Below are positions 8,413-18,262 of a stretch of DNA of 64,000 nucleotides, piece by piece. This DNA comes from Bordetella genomosp. 8 (lineage in GTDB: Bacteria; Pseudomonadota; Gammaproteobacteria; Burkholderiales; Burkholderiaceae_B), in the NCBI RefSeq assembly GCF_002119685.1, contig NZ_CP021108.1, positions 2,170,001 to 2,234,000 on the forward strand, given 5' to 3'. A model generated the notes under the pieces. That model saw only the letters and a program-made list of their open reading frames with translations, was not told where the DNA came from and searched no databases. The translations under genes were made by a program, and so were the position numbers. Each line of letters opens with the position of its first letter. Within the stretch, counting starts at the first letter, position 1.

Positions 8413-10275
8413 TCATGCCGCCGGTTCGGTGTCCGCCGTATCGGCATCCAGGTTCGCTTCGGCGCCCGGGCCGCTGCGCTGCTGGCGATGCCACATGCCG
8501 GCATACACGCCGTCGCGCGCCAGCAGCTCGTCATGGGTGCCGCGTTCCACCACGCGGCCGTCGCCCAGGACGATGATTTCGTCGGCATCGACGATGGTGG
8601 ACAGCCGGTGCGCAATGATCAGCGTGGTGCGGCCGATGCTGACCTCCCGCAGGTTGGCCTGGATCTCGCGTTCGGTGTGCGTGTCCAGGGCGCTGGTCGC
8701 TTCGTCGAAGACGAATAGCGCCGGCCGTTTCAACAGGGTACGGGCGATGGCCACGCGCTGCTTTTCGCCACCCGACAACTTCAGCCCGCGTTCGCCGACC
8801 ACGGTGTCGTAGCCGTCAGGCATGTTCATGACCAGCGTGTGCACATGCGCCATGCGTGCCGCGGCTTCGACTTCGGCATCGGTGGCGCCCGGACGACCGT
8901 AGGCGATGTTGTAGCGGATGGTGTCGTTGAAAAGCACCGTGTCCTGCGGCACGATGCCGATGGCCGCGCGCACGCTGGCCTGCGCAACCTGGCGTATGTC
9001 CTGCCCGTCGATCAGGATGGCGCCGCCGCCGACGTCATAGAAGCGGAACAGCAGACGCGCCAGCGTCGATTTGCCGGCGCCGGACGGGCCCACCACGGCC
9101 AGCGTCCTGCCCGCCGGAATGGTGAAGTCCACCCCTTTGAGTATCGCGCGCCGTTCGTCGTAGCCGAACGTGACGCCGCGGAATTCCACGCGTCCGCCTT
9201 CGACCCGCAAGGCGGGCGCGCCCGGCGGATCCTGGATTTCGCGGTCTTCGCCCATCAATTCGAACATGCGCTCCATATCGATCAGGGATTGCTTGATCTC
9301 GCGATAGATGAAGCCGAAGAAGCTGAGCGGATCGTAGAGCTGCAGCAGATAGGTGTTGACCAGCACGAAATCGCCCAGCGTGTACTGGCCACGCGTGATG
9401 CCGCGCGCCGCCATCCACATGACCAGCGTCAGGCCCACGGAAATGATGACGGCCTGGCCGATGTTCAGCAGCGACAGGCTGACCTGGCTGCTGACCGCGG
9501 CGCGCTGGTACTGCTTGAGCGACACGTCGTAGCGGCGCGCTTCATGTTCCTCGTTGCCGAAATACTTGACGGTCTCGTAGTTCAGCAGGCTTTCGACCGC
9601 CTTGGTGTTCGCCTCGGAGTCGGTCTCGTTCATGCGGCGGCGGAACTTGGTGCGCCATTCGGTGATGACCAACGTATAGGCCAGGTACAGGATGACGGTG
9701 ACGGCGGTGGTCAACGCCAGCCAGATATCGAACATGCGCCATAGCAGGATGCAGACCAGCGCGATTTCGAACAGTGTGGGCAGGACGCTGAACAGCAGAT
9801 ACTGCAGCAAGGTCTGGATGCCGCGCGTACCGCGTTCGATGGCGCGCGTCAGCCCGCCGGTATGCCGGCCCAGGTGGAAGCGCAGGGCCAGCGCATGCAG
9901 GTGGCGGAATACCTGCAGGCCGACTTCCCGTACGGCGTGCTGGCCGACGCGCGCGAAGACGGCGTCGCGCAGTTCGGAAAACAGCAGGGACATGATGCGC
10001 GCGCCGCCGTAGGCCAGGATCAGGCCCAGGGGCAAGGCCGCGGGACCGGCGCCGGCACCCTGGTTCAGCGCATCGACCGCCGACTTGTACAGGATGGGTA
10101 TGTAGACCGTGGCGGCCTTGGCCAGGAACAGGAAGACGACTGCGGCGATGACGCGCAGCTTCAGGTCGTTGCGGCCGGCGGGCCAGAGGTAGGGACCCAG
10201 CGCGCGCAGCGTGGCGATGCTGCCGCGCGGCGTCGTGGCGGACGGCGTGGATGAGGAAGCGGGAGGGGAAGCCAT
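8413..10275 (-). CDS. ABC exporter of the ATM1/heavy-metal type, fused permease-ATPase
   Basis: 620 residues: six transmembrane helices, then a nucleotide-binding domain with Walker A GPSGAGKST (about 396-404), signature LSGGEKQR (about 499-506), Walker B LFVFDEAT (about 519-526) and the H-loop IAHRLST. The permease segment LLNYETVKYFGNEEHEARRYD is the hallmark of the ATM1/HMT1 subfamily. These are homodimeric inner-membrane exporters of glutathione-linked compounds, tied to iron-sulfur precursor export or heavy-metal tolerance. Start taken at ATG 10275; ATG 10311 would add 12 residues. Neither start has a convincing ribosome-binding site. It stands alone, 42 bases from the LysR gene on the same strand. 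Confidence 0.88.
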   Translation of the reverse strand: MASPPASSSTPSATTPRGSIATLRALGPYLWPAGRNDLKLRVIAAVVFLFLAKAATVYIPILYKSAVDALNQGAGAGPAALPLGLILAYGGARIMSLLFSELRDAVFARVGQHAVREVGLQVFRHLHALALRFHLGRHTGGLTRAIERGTRGIQTLLQYLLFSVLPTLFEIALVCILLWRMFDIWLALTTAVTVILYLAYTLVITEWRTKFRRRMNETDSEANTKAVESLLNYETVKYFGNEEHEARRYDVSLKQYQRAAVSSQVSLSLLNIGQAVIISVGLTLVMWMAARGITRGQYTLGDFVLVNTYLLQLYDPLSFFGFIYREIKQSLIDMERMFELMGEDREIQDPPGAPALRVEGGRVEFRGVTFGYDERRAILKGVDFTIPAGRTLAVVGPSGAGKSTLARLLFRFYDVGGGAILIDGQDIRQVAQASVRAAIGIVPQDTVLFNDTIRYNIAYGRPGATDAEVEAAARMAHVHTLVMNMPDGYDTVVGERGLKLSGGEKQRVAIARTLLKRPALFVFDEATSALDTHTEREIQANLREVSIGRTTLIIAHRLSTIVDADEIIVLGDGRVVERGTHDELLARDGVYAGMWHRQQRSGPGAEANLDADTADTEPAA

Positions 10276-10317
10276 GATGTTGCCGGAAAGGCGGCGATGG
10301 GAAGCCGCCATTATCGT

Positions 10318-11250
10318 TCATGGCCGGACCGGGGCCTGCCGTGCGGCGCGCCCCGCCGTGCCGCCGTGCGTGCCGATGGCCTGCATCACGGCGATGAAGC
10401 GGTCGATCGCCGGATTGACGCTGGACGGCTGGCGCGCCGCCAGCAGTTCGGCCCGCATGGCGCCCGGACCGCGCACGCCGGCGTAGGCCAGCGTGTCGGC
10501 GCGCATGCGCGACAGCGCGCCGGGCACCAGCGCCAGCCCGAAACCCGCTTCGACCAGGGTAAGGATGGTGGGGATCATGCTCTCCATGACGATGCGTGGC
10601 GTCTTCTGTACGGCGCCGGTCATCAACTGCTGGATCTGGCTGAAATACCGCGAGTTCTGCCGCGAATAACCGATCAGGTCGTGGTCCAGCACCTGGTTCA
10701 TCGTGACCCAGCGCTTGCGGGCCAGCGGATGGTCCTTGCGCATCGCCACCATCATGGGCTCGTCATGCACGCGCAACGGCGCCAGGTCCGGATCGGCGAA
10801 GGGCGGCCGCAACAGCGCCAGGTCCAATTGCCGCTGGTGCAGGGCCTCCGGCATGACGTTGGAGTTCATTTCGCGCAGATCGAGGCTGACGGTCGGATAG
10901 CGGCGGTGGAACTCATAAAGGACTTCCGACAGGTTGGAGTATGCCGCGCTGGGCGTCAGCCCGATGATCAGATGGCCGACTTCGCCCTTGGCCGTCTGCC
11001 GCACGGCGCGCACCATGGTTTCTGAGTCCGCCGCCAGCTGCTGCACCCGCCGGTACAGTTCCGCGCCCGCGGCGGTGAGCCGGACCGAGCGGGTGGAGCG
11101 GATCAGGAGCCTGGCGCCCAGCGTGTCCTCCAGCTTGCGGATACTCTGGCTGAGCGGCGGCTGGCTGATGTGCAGCCGCTGCGCGGCGCGGCCGAAATGC
11201 AGCTCTTCGGCGACGATGGAGAAGACATGCAGCAGGCGGCTGTCGATCAT
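10318..11250 (-). CDS. LysR family transcriptional regulator
   Basis: 310 residues. The winged helix-turn-helix covers about residues 1-60 (MIDSRLLHVFSIVAEELHFG, then HISQPPLSQSIRKLE). The EELHFGRAAQRLHISQPPLS pattern is that of the CbbR/CatR-BenM-like subgroup. An inducer-binding domain follows. ATG 11250 gives the standard N-terminus; upstream in-frame starts add an unlikely Asn/Ile-rich leader. It is divergent from the Bug gene at 11380 across 129 bases of AT-rich DNA, so it probably regulates the Bug-amidase unit. Confidence 0.88.
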   Translation of the reverse strand: MIDSRLLHVFSIVAEELHFGRAAQRLHISQPPLSQSIRKLEDTLGARLLIRSTRSVRLTAAGAELYRRVQQLAADSETMVRAVRQTAKGEVGHLIIGLTPSAAYSNLSEVLYEFHRRYPTVSLDLREMNSNVMPEALHQRQLDLALLRPPFADPDLAPLRVHDEPMMVAMRKDHPLARKRWVTMNQVLDHDLIGYSRQNSRYFSQIQQLMTGAVQKTPRIVMESMIPTILTLVEAGFGLALVPGALSRMRADTLAYAGVRGPGAMRAELLAARQPSSVNPAIDRFIAVMQAIGTHGGTAGRAARQAPVRP

Positions 11251-11379
11251 GATTATGTCGTTGAAGATATCAATCTGGAATTTATTGAGTATTAGACAAC
11301 ACAATCTGCGCTACCTAGAATGCCTCGCATCGTTGGCTTGCGCCCCGCGCGGGGGGCGTCGTTCCATAAGGGGGATTCC

Positions 11380-12393
11380 ATGGGTTCATCGTCACGCCTG
11401 CGCCAACGCGCGGGATTCAAATACGTACTGGCCGCCGTGGGCGCGCTCGTCATGGCCATGCCCGGGATGGCGCATGCACAGGATGGTTATCCCAACAAGG
11501 CCATCACCTTCATCGTCCCGTATGCCGCGGGCGGCAGTTCCGACACGCGATCACGGCAGCTGGCGCAGAAGCTGGGCGAGCGCTTGCATGTGCCGGTAGT
11601 GGTGGAGAACAAGCCGGGCGCCAGCGGCAATATCGGCACCGCGCAGATCGCGCGCGCCACGCCGGACGGCTACACGATAGGGCTGGGAAACTTCGCGCCG
11701 CTGTCGGTCAACAAGGCGCTGTACGGCGGCAATCTGGGCTTCGATCCCGACAAAGGCATCGCGCCCATCGTGCTGATCGAGCGCGGCGCGATGGTGCTTG
11801 GGGTGAACAGCCAATCGCCGTACAACAGCGTGGCCGATCTGGTGAAGGCCGCCAAGGCCAATCCCGACAAGCTGAACTACGCCACGACCGGCGCGGGCAG
11901 CGCGTCGCACTTGGTCACCGAGCTGTTCCAGGGCAATGCCGCGATCGCGGCGACGCACGTGCCGTACCGGGGCGGGGCGCCCGCCGTCAACGATCTGATG
12001 GCCGGCAACGTCGACTTCTACCTGGAACTGGCGAGCCTGTTCATTCCTTACGCCAAGGGCGACCAGCCGCGGCTGCGCCTGCTGGCCGTGTCCGCCGACA
12101 AGCGGCTGACGGCCTTGCCCGACGTGCCGACCTTCCAGGAACTGGGCGTGCCGAATATGGTGGCGTCGAACTGGTTCGGCGTGATCGCGCCGTCGGGCAC
12201 ACCCGAGGCTGTCGTCCGCAAGCTGAACGAACAGATCAATGCGGTGCTGCAGGATTCTGGTTATCGTAGCGTCGTCGAATCCCAGGGCGCCGAAGTCGCG
12301 GGCGGCTCGCCGTCGGATTTCAAGGCCTTCATCGCGAGCGAGTCGGCGCGCTGGGGCAAGTTGATCGAAGACAAGCACATCACCATCCAGTAA
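11380..12393 (+). CDS. Bug family tripartite tricarboxylate receptor (TctC-type)
   Basis: 337 residues. The signal peptide has a clear AHAQDG cleavage region near residue 30. The mature protein shows YPNKAITFIVPYAAGGSSD, VENKPGASGNIGT and TPDGYTIGLGN. ATAAGGGGGA precedes ATG 11380. It is divergent from a LysR gene and followed by a terminator-like hairpin and then an amidase gene. If the latter acts on the imported ligand, the ligand may be an amide, but that is speculation. No TctA/TctB is nearby. Confidence 0.92.
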   Translation: MGSSSRLRQRAGFKYVLAAVGALVMAMPGMAHAQDGYPNKAITFIVPYAAGGSSDTRSRQLAQKLGERLHVPVVVENKPGASGNIGTAQIARATPDGYTIGLGNFAPLSVNKALYGGNLGFDPDKGIAPIVLIERGAMVLGVNSQSPYNSVADLVKAAKANPDKLNYATTGAGSASHLVTELFQGNAAIAATHVPYRGGAPAVNDLMAGNVDFYLELASLFIPYAKGDQPRLRLLAVSADKRLTALPDVPTFQELGVPNMVASNWFGVIAPSGTPEAVVRKLNEQINAVLQDSGYRSVVESQGAEVAGGSPSDFKAFIASESARWGKLIEDKHITIQ

Positions 12394-12410
12394 ACCCCGC
12401 CGGCCGGCGC

Positions 12411-12434
12411 AGGCTCCCTTGCACGGGAGCCTTT
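12411..12434 (+). terminator. Rho-independent terminator after the Bug gene
   Basis: AGGCTCCC (12411-12418) pairs with GGGAGCCT (12425-12432) over a six-base loop and is followed by TT. It lies 18 bases after the Bug stop and 36 before the amidase start, so amidase expression may need read-through or its own promoter. Confidence 0.7.
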
Positions 12435-12469
12435 GCCGTTACGGTACCCAGCGCTACGGTGCACAGATC

Positions 12470-13726
12470 ATGACGCGCATGTCGCAGACTTCTCATCCGG
12501 ACAGCCCGATCGAACAGGACCGCGTCGGACAGGCGCTGCGCGCCATCGCGCAACGGGACGGCGAATTGCAGGCTTTCGTATGGCATGCCGAAGCCGTCGA
12601 AGCGACGCCCGCCGCCGGCGGCCGGCTGGCTGGCATGCCGTTCGCCGTCAAGGACATCATCGACGTTGCCGGCATGCCCACGCGCTACGGTGCGCGGGAG
12701 ATGGCGCCGGACCTGAAGCTGTTCGATGCTTCCAGCGTCGCGCAGTTGCGCGAGGCGGGGGCCGTGCCCGTGGGCAAGACCGTCACCGCGGAGTTCGCCC
12801 ACGTGGTGCCCGGTGCGACGCGCAACCCGCATCTGCCCACCCACACGCCGGGCGGTTCTTCCAGCGGTTCGGCCGCGGCGGTCGCCGCCGGCATGGTGGA
12901 TATGGCGCTGGGCACGCAGACGGGCGGATCGGTCATTCGCCCCGCCGCGTTCTGCGGCGTGGTCGGGTACAAGCCGTCATTCGGCCGCGTGCATCGCGGC
13001 GGCATGCAGGTACTGTGCGACACCCTCGATACCTTGGGCTGGTTCACGCGCTCGGTGGACGACGCGCTCGCCGTCGCTGCCGTGCTGATGTCCCTGGACC
13101 TGGCGCCAGGTTCGGGAACGGCCGCGGCGCGCCGCGCCCCCAAGGTGGCGGTGCTTCCGTGCAGCCGCCTGGGCACCCTGAGCGCGGCCGCGGAAAACGC
13201 CTTGGCGCAATGCGTCGAACGCCTGCAGGCGCAAGGCGCGGCCGTCATCCGTCCGGACCTGGACGACGACGTCGATACGCTGGTGGCCGCGCATGCGACG
13301 GTGATGCGTTACGAATTCGCCCGCGGCCTGCTGCCCATCGCGCGCACGCGTCCGCAAAGCGTGCATGCGACCACGCACGACACCGTGCGCAAGGGCCTGG
13401 AGATCGGCCACGGCGATTATCTTGAACAGCAGCATTTGCGGGCCCAGGTGGCAGCGCGCTGGGCAGCCCGGCTTGCCGACGTGGACTTCATCGTGACGCC
13501 CAGCGCCCCGGGCGAGGCGCCGGCCGGCCTGGACAATACGGGGTCTTCCATCTACAACCGCATCTGGTCGCTGCTGGGCTGGCCCTGCATCCATTTGCCT
13601 ACCGCCCGGGGCCAGCTGGGCCTGCCGGTGGGCGTGCAATGGGTCGGGCTCCCCGACACCGACGCGGCCTTGCTGCAATGGGCCGCGGCGCTGCATGCGA
13701 GCATCGATACCCGCGTGGCACGTTGA
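12470..13726 (+). CDS. Amidase signature family hydrolase
   Basis: 418 residues with the full Ser-cisSer-Lys machinery: K61 in AVKDIID, the cis-serine in GGSSSGSAAA (129-137) and the nucleophile S154 in TGGSVIRPAA, followed by GVVGYKPSFG. Family members hydrolyse linear amides to acid and ammonia in the cytoplasm; GatA, malonamidase and allophanate hydrolase share the fold. The glycine-serine loop is intact, so activity is expected; the substrate is not deducible. ATG 12470 was chosen, although MSQ nine bases later is possible. It may be regulated with the Bug gene upstream, although a hairpin separates them. Confidence 0.87.
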   Translation: MTRMSQTSHPDSPIEQDRVGQALRAIAQRDGELQAFVWHAEAVEATPAAGGRLAGMPFAVKDIIDVAGMPTRYGAREMAPDLKLFDASSVAQLREAGAVPVGKTVTAEFAHVVPGATRNPHLPTHTPGGSSSGSAAAVAAGMVDMALGTQTGGSVIRPAAFCGVVGYKPSFGRVHRGGMQVLCDTLDTLGWFTRSVDDALAVAAVLMSLDLAPGSGTAAARRAPKVAVLPCSRLGTLSAAAENALAQCVERLQAQGAAVIRPDLDDDVDTLVAAHATVMRYEFARGLLPIARTRPQSVHATTHDTVRKGLEIGHGDYLEQQHLRAQVAARWAARLADVDFIVTPSAPGEAPAGLDNTGSSIYNRIWSLLGWPCIHLPTARGQLGLPVGVQWVGLPDTDAALLQWAAALHASIDTRVAR

Positions 13727-13748
13727 TCGCCGGCCGGCCGTGGCCGGG

Positions 13749-14612
13749 TCAGCCCTGCTGGTCGGGCCGCGCTTCCTGCGCCAGGAAAGCCTGCAGCGCT
13801 TCGACCTCCGCGCGTCCGTCGGCGTCGTCGTGCGCCAGCCTTTCATACAGGCGCGCCGCGCTTTCGAAGAAACGCTGCCCGCTTTCATCCGGGGCCAGGA
13901 ATGCGGAGATTTCCTCCATTTCCGCGACCCAGCGATACGCCTTGCCGAACATGTCCGGCACGCTGCGCGAGAAATGCTTGAGCAGGTGGGGCTGGCTTTC
14001 CGCCAGTTCCTCATACAGCGCCCGCGCGGTGCCGTTGCGCGAGGCCCCCAGCATCATGATCGATCCCAATGCAACCAGGCCCTTGGTAATGCCCGCATAG
14101 GACATCTTGAGCGCCGACGCCTCGCTGATCTGTTCCGACAGCACCCGTACGCGCAGGCCGCCTTCGCGCAGCGCCGTGACGGCGCCGGCCGCGGGTCCTG
14201 AACAGTACAGGGCCGGGCCTGGCGTCGCCGGCCGCGGCGGGCCGCCAATGATGCCGCCATCGACGAAGGCCGCGCCGCTGTCCTGGATGATGGCGGCGAT
14301 CTGCTCGGCCGTGCGCGGATTGACGGCGTTGCAATCGACATAGACCGGCGCGCGGCCGTTTTCCTTGAACAGGGGAGCGAACCGCCGCGCGAGACCGATG
14401 GCATCGGCCGGGGGGACGATGGACAGGAACAGGTCGGCGTGCGCCAATTCGATATCGGTACGATGGTGCATGCCGCACTGGCGCGCCCGTTTGACGCTGG
14501 CCTCGCTGCGGTTGGTCAGCGACGTAAGGACCTGGAATCCGTGGTCGTCCAGCCGCTTTCCGATGGCGCTGCCCATGGCGCCGGGCGCGACGATGGCGAC
14601 GCGTGGCTTCAT
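13749..14612 (-). CDS. NAD(P)-binding oxidoreductase, 6-phosphogluconate/3-hydroxyisobutyrate dehydrogenase-like
   Basis: 287 residues. An N-terminal Rossmann domain with APGAMGSAIGKRL (9-21) is followed by a helical C-terminal domain of the DUF1932 type (LKMSYAGITKGLVALGS), the region that carries the catalytic lysine in beta-hydroxyacid dehydrogenases. K and G residues of that helix are present. It is a cytoplasmic enzyme, probably oxidising a 3-hydroxy acid or reducing a semialdehyde. It faces the amidase gene with a 22-base gap and is divergent from the phosphatase gene. AAGGAGA lies before ATG 14612. Confidence 0.8.
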   Translation of the reverse strand: MKPRVAIVAPGAMGSAIGKRLDDHGFQVLTSLTNRSEASVKRARQCGMHHRTDIELAHADLFLSIVPPADAIGLARRFAPLFKENGRAPVYVDCNAVNPRTAEQIAAIIQDSGAAFVDGGIIGGPPRPATPGPALYCSGPAAGAVTALREGGLRVRVLSEQISEASALKMSYAGITKGLVALGSIMMLGASRNGTARALYEELAESQPHLLKHFSRSVPDMFGKAYRWVAEMEEISAFLAPDESGQRFFESAARLYERLAHDDADGRAEVEALQAFLAQEARPDQQG

Positions 14613-14745
14613 ATCGGGTCTCCTTGGCTCTTGGCAATCGGGTGGGTCGCATCACTGTACACCCACCGGCCGGGGCCGTTTAAGATGAACGCAGTGGCAC
14701 GTGCGGCGGACGCCGCCGACGTGCATTCAGCAGTACGGAAACTTC

Positions 14746-15459
14746 ATGCTTGTCGACGTCGAACGATTTGCGCGCAATACGCTGGGCCGGGACTGGGCCG
14801 TGGGGGATATCCACGGCCACTTTTCGCGCTTGCGCGCGGCGCTGGATGCCGTGCGGTTCGATCCGGAGCGCGATCGCCTGTTCTCGGTGGGCGATCTCAC
14901 GGACCGCGGGCCCGAATGCCAGGAAGCGCCGCGCTGGCTGGCGCAGCCGTGGTTTCACGCCGTGCAGGGCAATCACGAGGACTATGCCGTGCGCTACGTG
15001 CGCACAGGGCTGGTCGATACGGAGAACTGGCGCGTCAATGGCGGTGGCTGGTTCCTGGAGCTGTCGCCGGAAGACCAGCGCACGCACGCGGAAACCTACG
15101 CCAGGATGCCTCTGGTGATCGAGGTGGAAACCGCGGATGGCCTGGTCGGCATGGTGCACGCGGATTGTCCGGTGCGGGATTGGAGCAAGCTGGCGCGTTA
15201 CCTGCGCGATCGCTACAAGCGTGCGCGCGGCATCTGCCAGTGGTCGCGCGAAAGGCTGGCGCGCGGCGACGCGTCAGGCGTGCGCGGCATACGCGCCGTG
15301 GTGGTGGGGCATACGCCGTTGGCCGCGCCGACCGTACTGGGCAATGTCTACCACATCGATACGGCGGGCTGGATGCCGGACGGCTACTTCACACTGCTCG
15401 ATCTGGCCACTTTGCGCACCACGCCGCGCGAGCCCGTCAAGGAAGCGGTGTTCGGATAG
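14746..15459 (+). CDS. Calcineurin-like serine/threonine phosphatase (PrpA/PphA-type)
   Basis: 237 residues with the complete metallophosphoesterase signature: GDIHGH (20-25), GDLTDRGP (49-56), GNHED (75-79), then HADCP and a C-terminal VVVGHTPL. These place a dinuclear metal centre typical of PPP-type bacterial protein phosphatases (PphA/PrpA) and related diadenosine hydrolases. GTG 14701 could add 15 residues, but ATG 14746 fits the family. It is monocistronic and convergent with the PBP1a gene, with only 13 bases between stops. Confidence 0.85.
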   Translation: MLVDVERFARNTLGRDWAVGDIHGHFSRLRAALDAVRFDPERDRLFSVGDLTDRGPECQEAPRWLAQPWFHAVQGNHEDYAVRYVRTGLVDTENWRVNGGGWFLELSPEDQRTHAETYARMPLVIEVETADGLVGMVHADCPVRDWSKLARYLRDRYKRARGICQWSRERLARGDASGVRGIRAVVVGHTPLAAPTVLGNVYHIDTAGWMPDGYFTLLDLATLRTTPREPVKEAVFG

Positions 15460-15472
15460 CGCGCCGTGCGCC

Positions 15473-18103
15473 TCAGGGGCGCACCGCCATCGCGGTAGCC
15501 GGCCGCAGCGCGGCGCCGCCCGTCGCATCCACGCGGGGCACCGGAATCGGCGGGATCGCCATTGGCGTGGCCTGCGTGCCCTGGGGGGCGCCCACCGCGG
15601 GTGATGGCCGCGGCGGCCTGCCGTTGTCCGCCTGCGGGACCGGGATGGGCGGGAACGCCGAGCCGCCAGGCGTGCCGCCCGCCGGCGGGTTGCCGGAAGG
15701 CGGCGTGGCGGGCTGCCCGTTGTTCATCATCGGCACGCCGCCCGTGCCGCCCCGGTTCAGGAAATCGCCCAAGGGATCTTCCGTGGGCAGGTCCAGTGAC
15801 GCCACGGCCTGGCCCGGCGGGAATTCCGACAGATAGTATTCGCCGTTGGCCGTCAGGATGTTGTCGGGCAGCGGCCGCTTGGGCGCCACCGGAATGCCCT
15901 TGAGCGCCGTCTGCATGTACTGGAGCCACGCCGACAGCGTCAGCCCGGCGCCGAACTCGTTGGAGCCTAGCGACTTGGGTTGGTCGAAGCCCATCCACAC
16001 CGTCGTGGTCAGCGCGGGCGTGTAGCCCGAAAACCATACGTCGACCGAATCGTTGGTGGTGCCGGTCTTGCCGGCCACGTCGTCGCGCTTCAGCACCTGG
16101 CGCGCGCGCGCCGCCGTGCCGTAGGTGGCCACGCCGCGCAGCATGTCGTCCATGATCCACGCCACGCGCGGATCGACCACGCGGTTGGCGTCGTCGCCCG
16201 CATGCTGCGGCTGCGATTGCATCAGCACCTTGCCGCTGCCGTCCGTGACCTTGTCGATCAGGAAAGGCGTTACGCGATAGCCGCCATTGGCCCAGACCGA
16301 GTAGGCGTTGGCGACCTGCAGCGGCGTTGCCGAGCCGGCGCCCAGCGCGATGGGCAGCACCGCGGGCCAGCGGTTCTTTTCGAAACCGAACCGCGTCAGG
16401 AACTCCTGTCCGTACGCGGGCGTGATCGCCTGCAGGATACGGATGGAGACCATGTTCTTGGACTTGTACAGCGCCTGCCGCATCGTCAGCATGGGCTCAT
16501 AGGCGTTGCCGTCGTTCTTCGGATTCCAGGCCTTGGAACCGGTCTGTTCCGCGGTCAGCGCAAACGGCATGTCGGATATTTGCGTGGCCGGCGTCAGTCC
16601 ACGCTCGAGCGCCGCGGAATAGATGAAGGGCTTGATATTGGACCCGGGCTGGCGCCACGCCTGGACGGCGCGGTTGAAGTTGCCGCGATAGAAATCGAAG
16701 CCGCCGATCATGGCGCGGATGGCGCCGTCGTCCGGCACTTCCGACACCAGGGCGCCCTGCAGCGTGGGCATGTTCAGGACTTCCCAGCTGTCGCCGTTCT
16801 TGTGCACGTACACTACCGATCCGCGGCGCAGGCGTTCGTCGTCCTTGGCCTTGGGGTTCAGGGCGCGCGCGACGACGGACAAGGCTTTCTTGTCGTCGAT
16901 GGTGATGATGTCGTGCGACCCGCGCGCCACCGTGACCGACGTCGGGCTGGCGGCCAGCACGACGCCCATGTACATGTCGCCGCTGTCGGGATACTTGTCC
17001 TGCAGGCCATCGATCAGGTCGTCCAGCGCCTGCGGATCCTTTTCGATGTCGTCGGGCAGGTCGATCTGGTCTTCGGGACCGGGGTAGCGGGCGCGGCGCG
17101 TGTAGTCCAGGATGCTGGCGCGCACCGCCTGGTAGGCGGCTTCCTGGTCCTTGGAGTTGATCGTGGTGTAGACGTTCAGGCCGCGCGAATAGGTCTCGTC
17201 GCCGAACATTCCGTACATCAGCTGCCGCGCCAGTTCGGCGGGATACTCGCCATGCACGCGGAAGGCGTTGGCGCCCGTATCCGTCGTGCCGCGTATCGTC
17301 AGAGGCTGCGCCATGGCGGTCTGGTACTGCTCGTCGGTCAGATAACCGAGCACGCGCATGCGGCCCAGCACGTAGTGCTGGCGGATCTGCGCGCGCTGCA
17401 GGTTGGTGATCGGGTTGTAGCGCGACGGCGCCTTGGGTATCCCGGCCAGGATGGCGGCTTCGGCCGGGGTCACATCGGCCAGCGGCTTGCCGAAATACGT
17501 GCGGGCCGCTGCCGCGAAACCGTACGCGCGATGCCCCAGGTAGATCTGGTTCATGTACAGCTCCAGGATCTGGTCCTTGGTCAACGCGGACTCGATCTTG
17601 AAAGTGAGCAGCAGTTCGTACAGCTTGCGCGTATAGGTCTTTTCGGAAGACAGGTAGAAGTTGCGCGCCACCTGCATGGTGATGGTGCTGGCGCCTTGCG
17701 ACTTCGACATGCTGAGCGCGTTGGTGGCCATCGCGCGGAACACGCCGGTCCAGTCCACGCCGCCATGCTGGTAGAAGCGGTCGTCTTCGGCGGACAGCAC
17801 GGCGTGCTTCATCACGTCGGGGATTTCATCGAAACGCAGCACGTTGCGGTGCTCTTCGCCGAACTCGCCGATCAGGACATTGTCGGCGGTGTAGACGCGC
17901 AGCGGGATGCGTGGCCGGTAGTCCGTCATCGCGTGCAGGTCGGGCAGGCTGGGCCAGGCCAGCGCCACCGCGAGGCACAAAGCGATCAGGCCGCACGCGC
18001 CCAGGCCGGCAACGACGATGCCCGCCTTGATGGCGAGCCGGGACAGACTGAAGCCCGCTTTGGTCTGTGGTTGGGCTTGCTTGGATTGCGGGTGGTTGGT
18101 CAT
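15473..18103 (-). CDS. mrcA: Penicillin-binding protein 1A, bifunctional glycosyltransferase/transpeptidase
   Basis: 876 residues. One membrane anchor (about 24-50) precedes a GT51 transglycosylase domain, with catalytic E106 in SAEDDRFYQHGGVDWTG and the QGASTITMQVARNFYL motif. An OB-like insert (about 310-450) follows, then the transpeptidase domain with S488-x-x-K491 (PGSNIKPF), SKN (548-550) and KTGTT (679-683). The class A PBP polymerises and crosslinks peptidoglycan in the periplasm. The last 80 or so residues are a Pro/Gly/Asn-rich tail, probably disordered. ATG 18103 was chosen because the upstream extension is not membrane-like. All catalytic residues are present. Confidence 0.95.
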   Translation of the reverse strand: MTNHPQSKQAQPQTKAGFSLSRLAIKAGIVVAGLGACGLIALCLAVALAWPSLPDLHAMTDYRPRIPLRVYTADNVLIGEFGEEHRNVLRFDEIPDVMKHAVLSAEDDRFYQHGGVDWTGVFRAMATNALSMSKSQGASTITMQVARNFYLSSEKTYTRKLYELLLTFKIESALTKDQILELYMNQIYLGHRAYGFAAAARTYFGKPLADVTPAEAAILAGIPKAPSRYNPITNLQRAQIRQHYVLGRMRVLGYLTDEQYQTAMAQPLTIRGTTDTGANAFRVHGEYPAELARQLMYGMFGDETYSRGLNVYTTINSKDQEAAYQAVRASILDYTRRARYPGPEDQIDLPDDIEKDPQALDDLIDGLQDKYPDSGDMYMGVVLAASPTSVTVARGSHDIITIDDKKALSVVARALNPKAKDDERLRRGSVVYVHKNGDSWEVLNMPTLQGALVSEVPDDGAIRAMIGGFDFYRGNFNRAVQAWRQPGSNIKPFIYSAALERGLTPATQISDMPFALTAEQTGSKAWNPKNDGNAYEPMLTMRQALYKSKNMVSIRILQAITPAYGQEFLTRFGFEKNRWPAVLPIALGAGSATPLQVANAYSVWANGGYRVTPFLIDKVTDGSGKVLMQSQPQHAGDDANRVVDPRVAWIMDDMLRGVATYGTAARARQVLKRDDVAGKTGTTNDSVDVWFSGYTPALTTTVWMGFDQPKSLGSNEFGAGLTLSAWLQYMQTALKGIPVAPKRPLPDNILTANGEYYLSEFPPGQAVASLDLPTEDPLGDFLNRGGTGGVPMMNNGQPATPPSGNPPAGGTPGGSAFPPIPVPQADNGRPPRPSPAVGAPQGTQATPMAIPPIPVPRVDATGGAALRPATAMAVRP

Positions 18104-18262
18104 TCGCTGGCGAAACTGGGGCAGAGCTGCATAGACCCGGCCCAATCGGTGAAGGTTTCAACAACGTGCATTATCGCAGGCCGGGCCGGGGCGGGCGTGT
18201 ACGGGGGACGGAGCAGGGCGGTATGGCGGTCGAAGCCGGCAGGCAGCGCCTGCAATCTGACT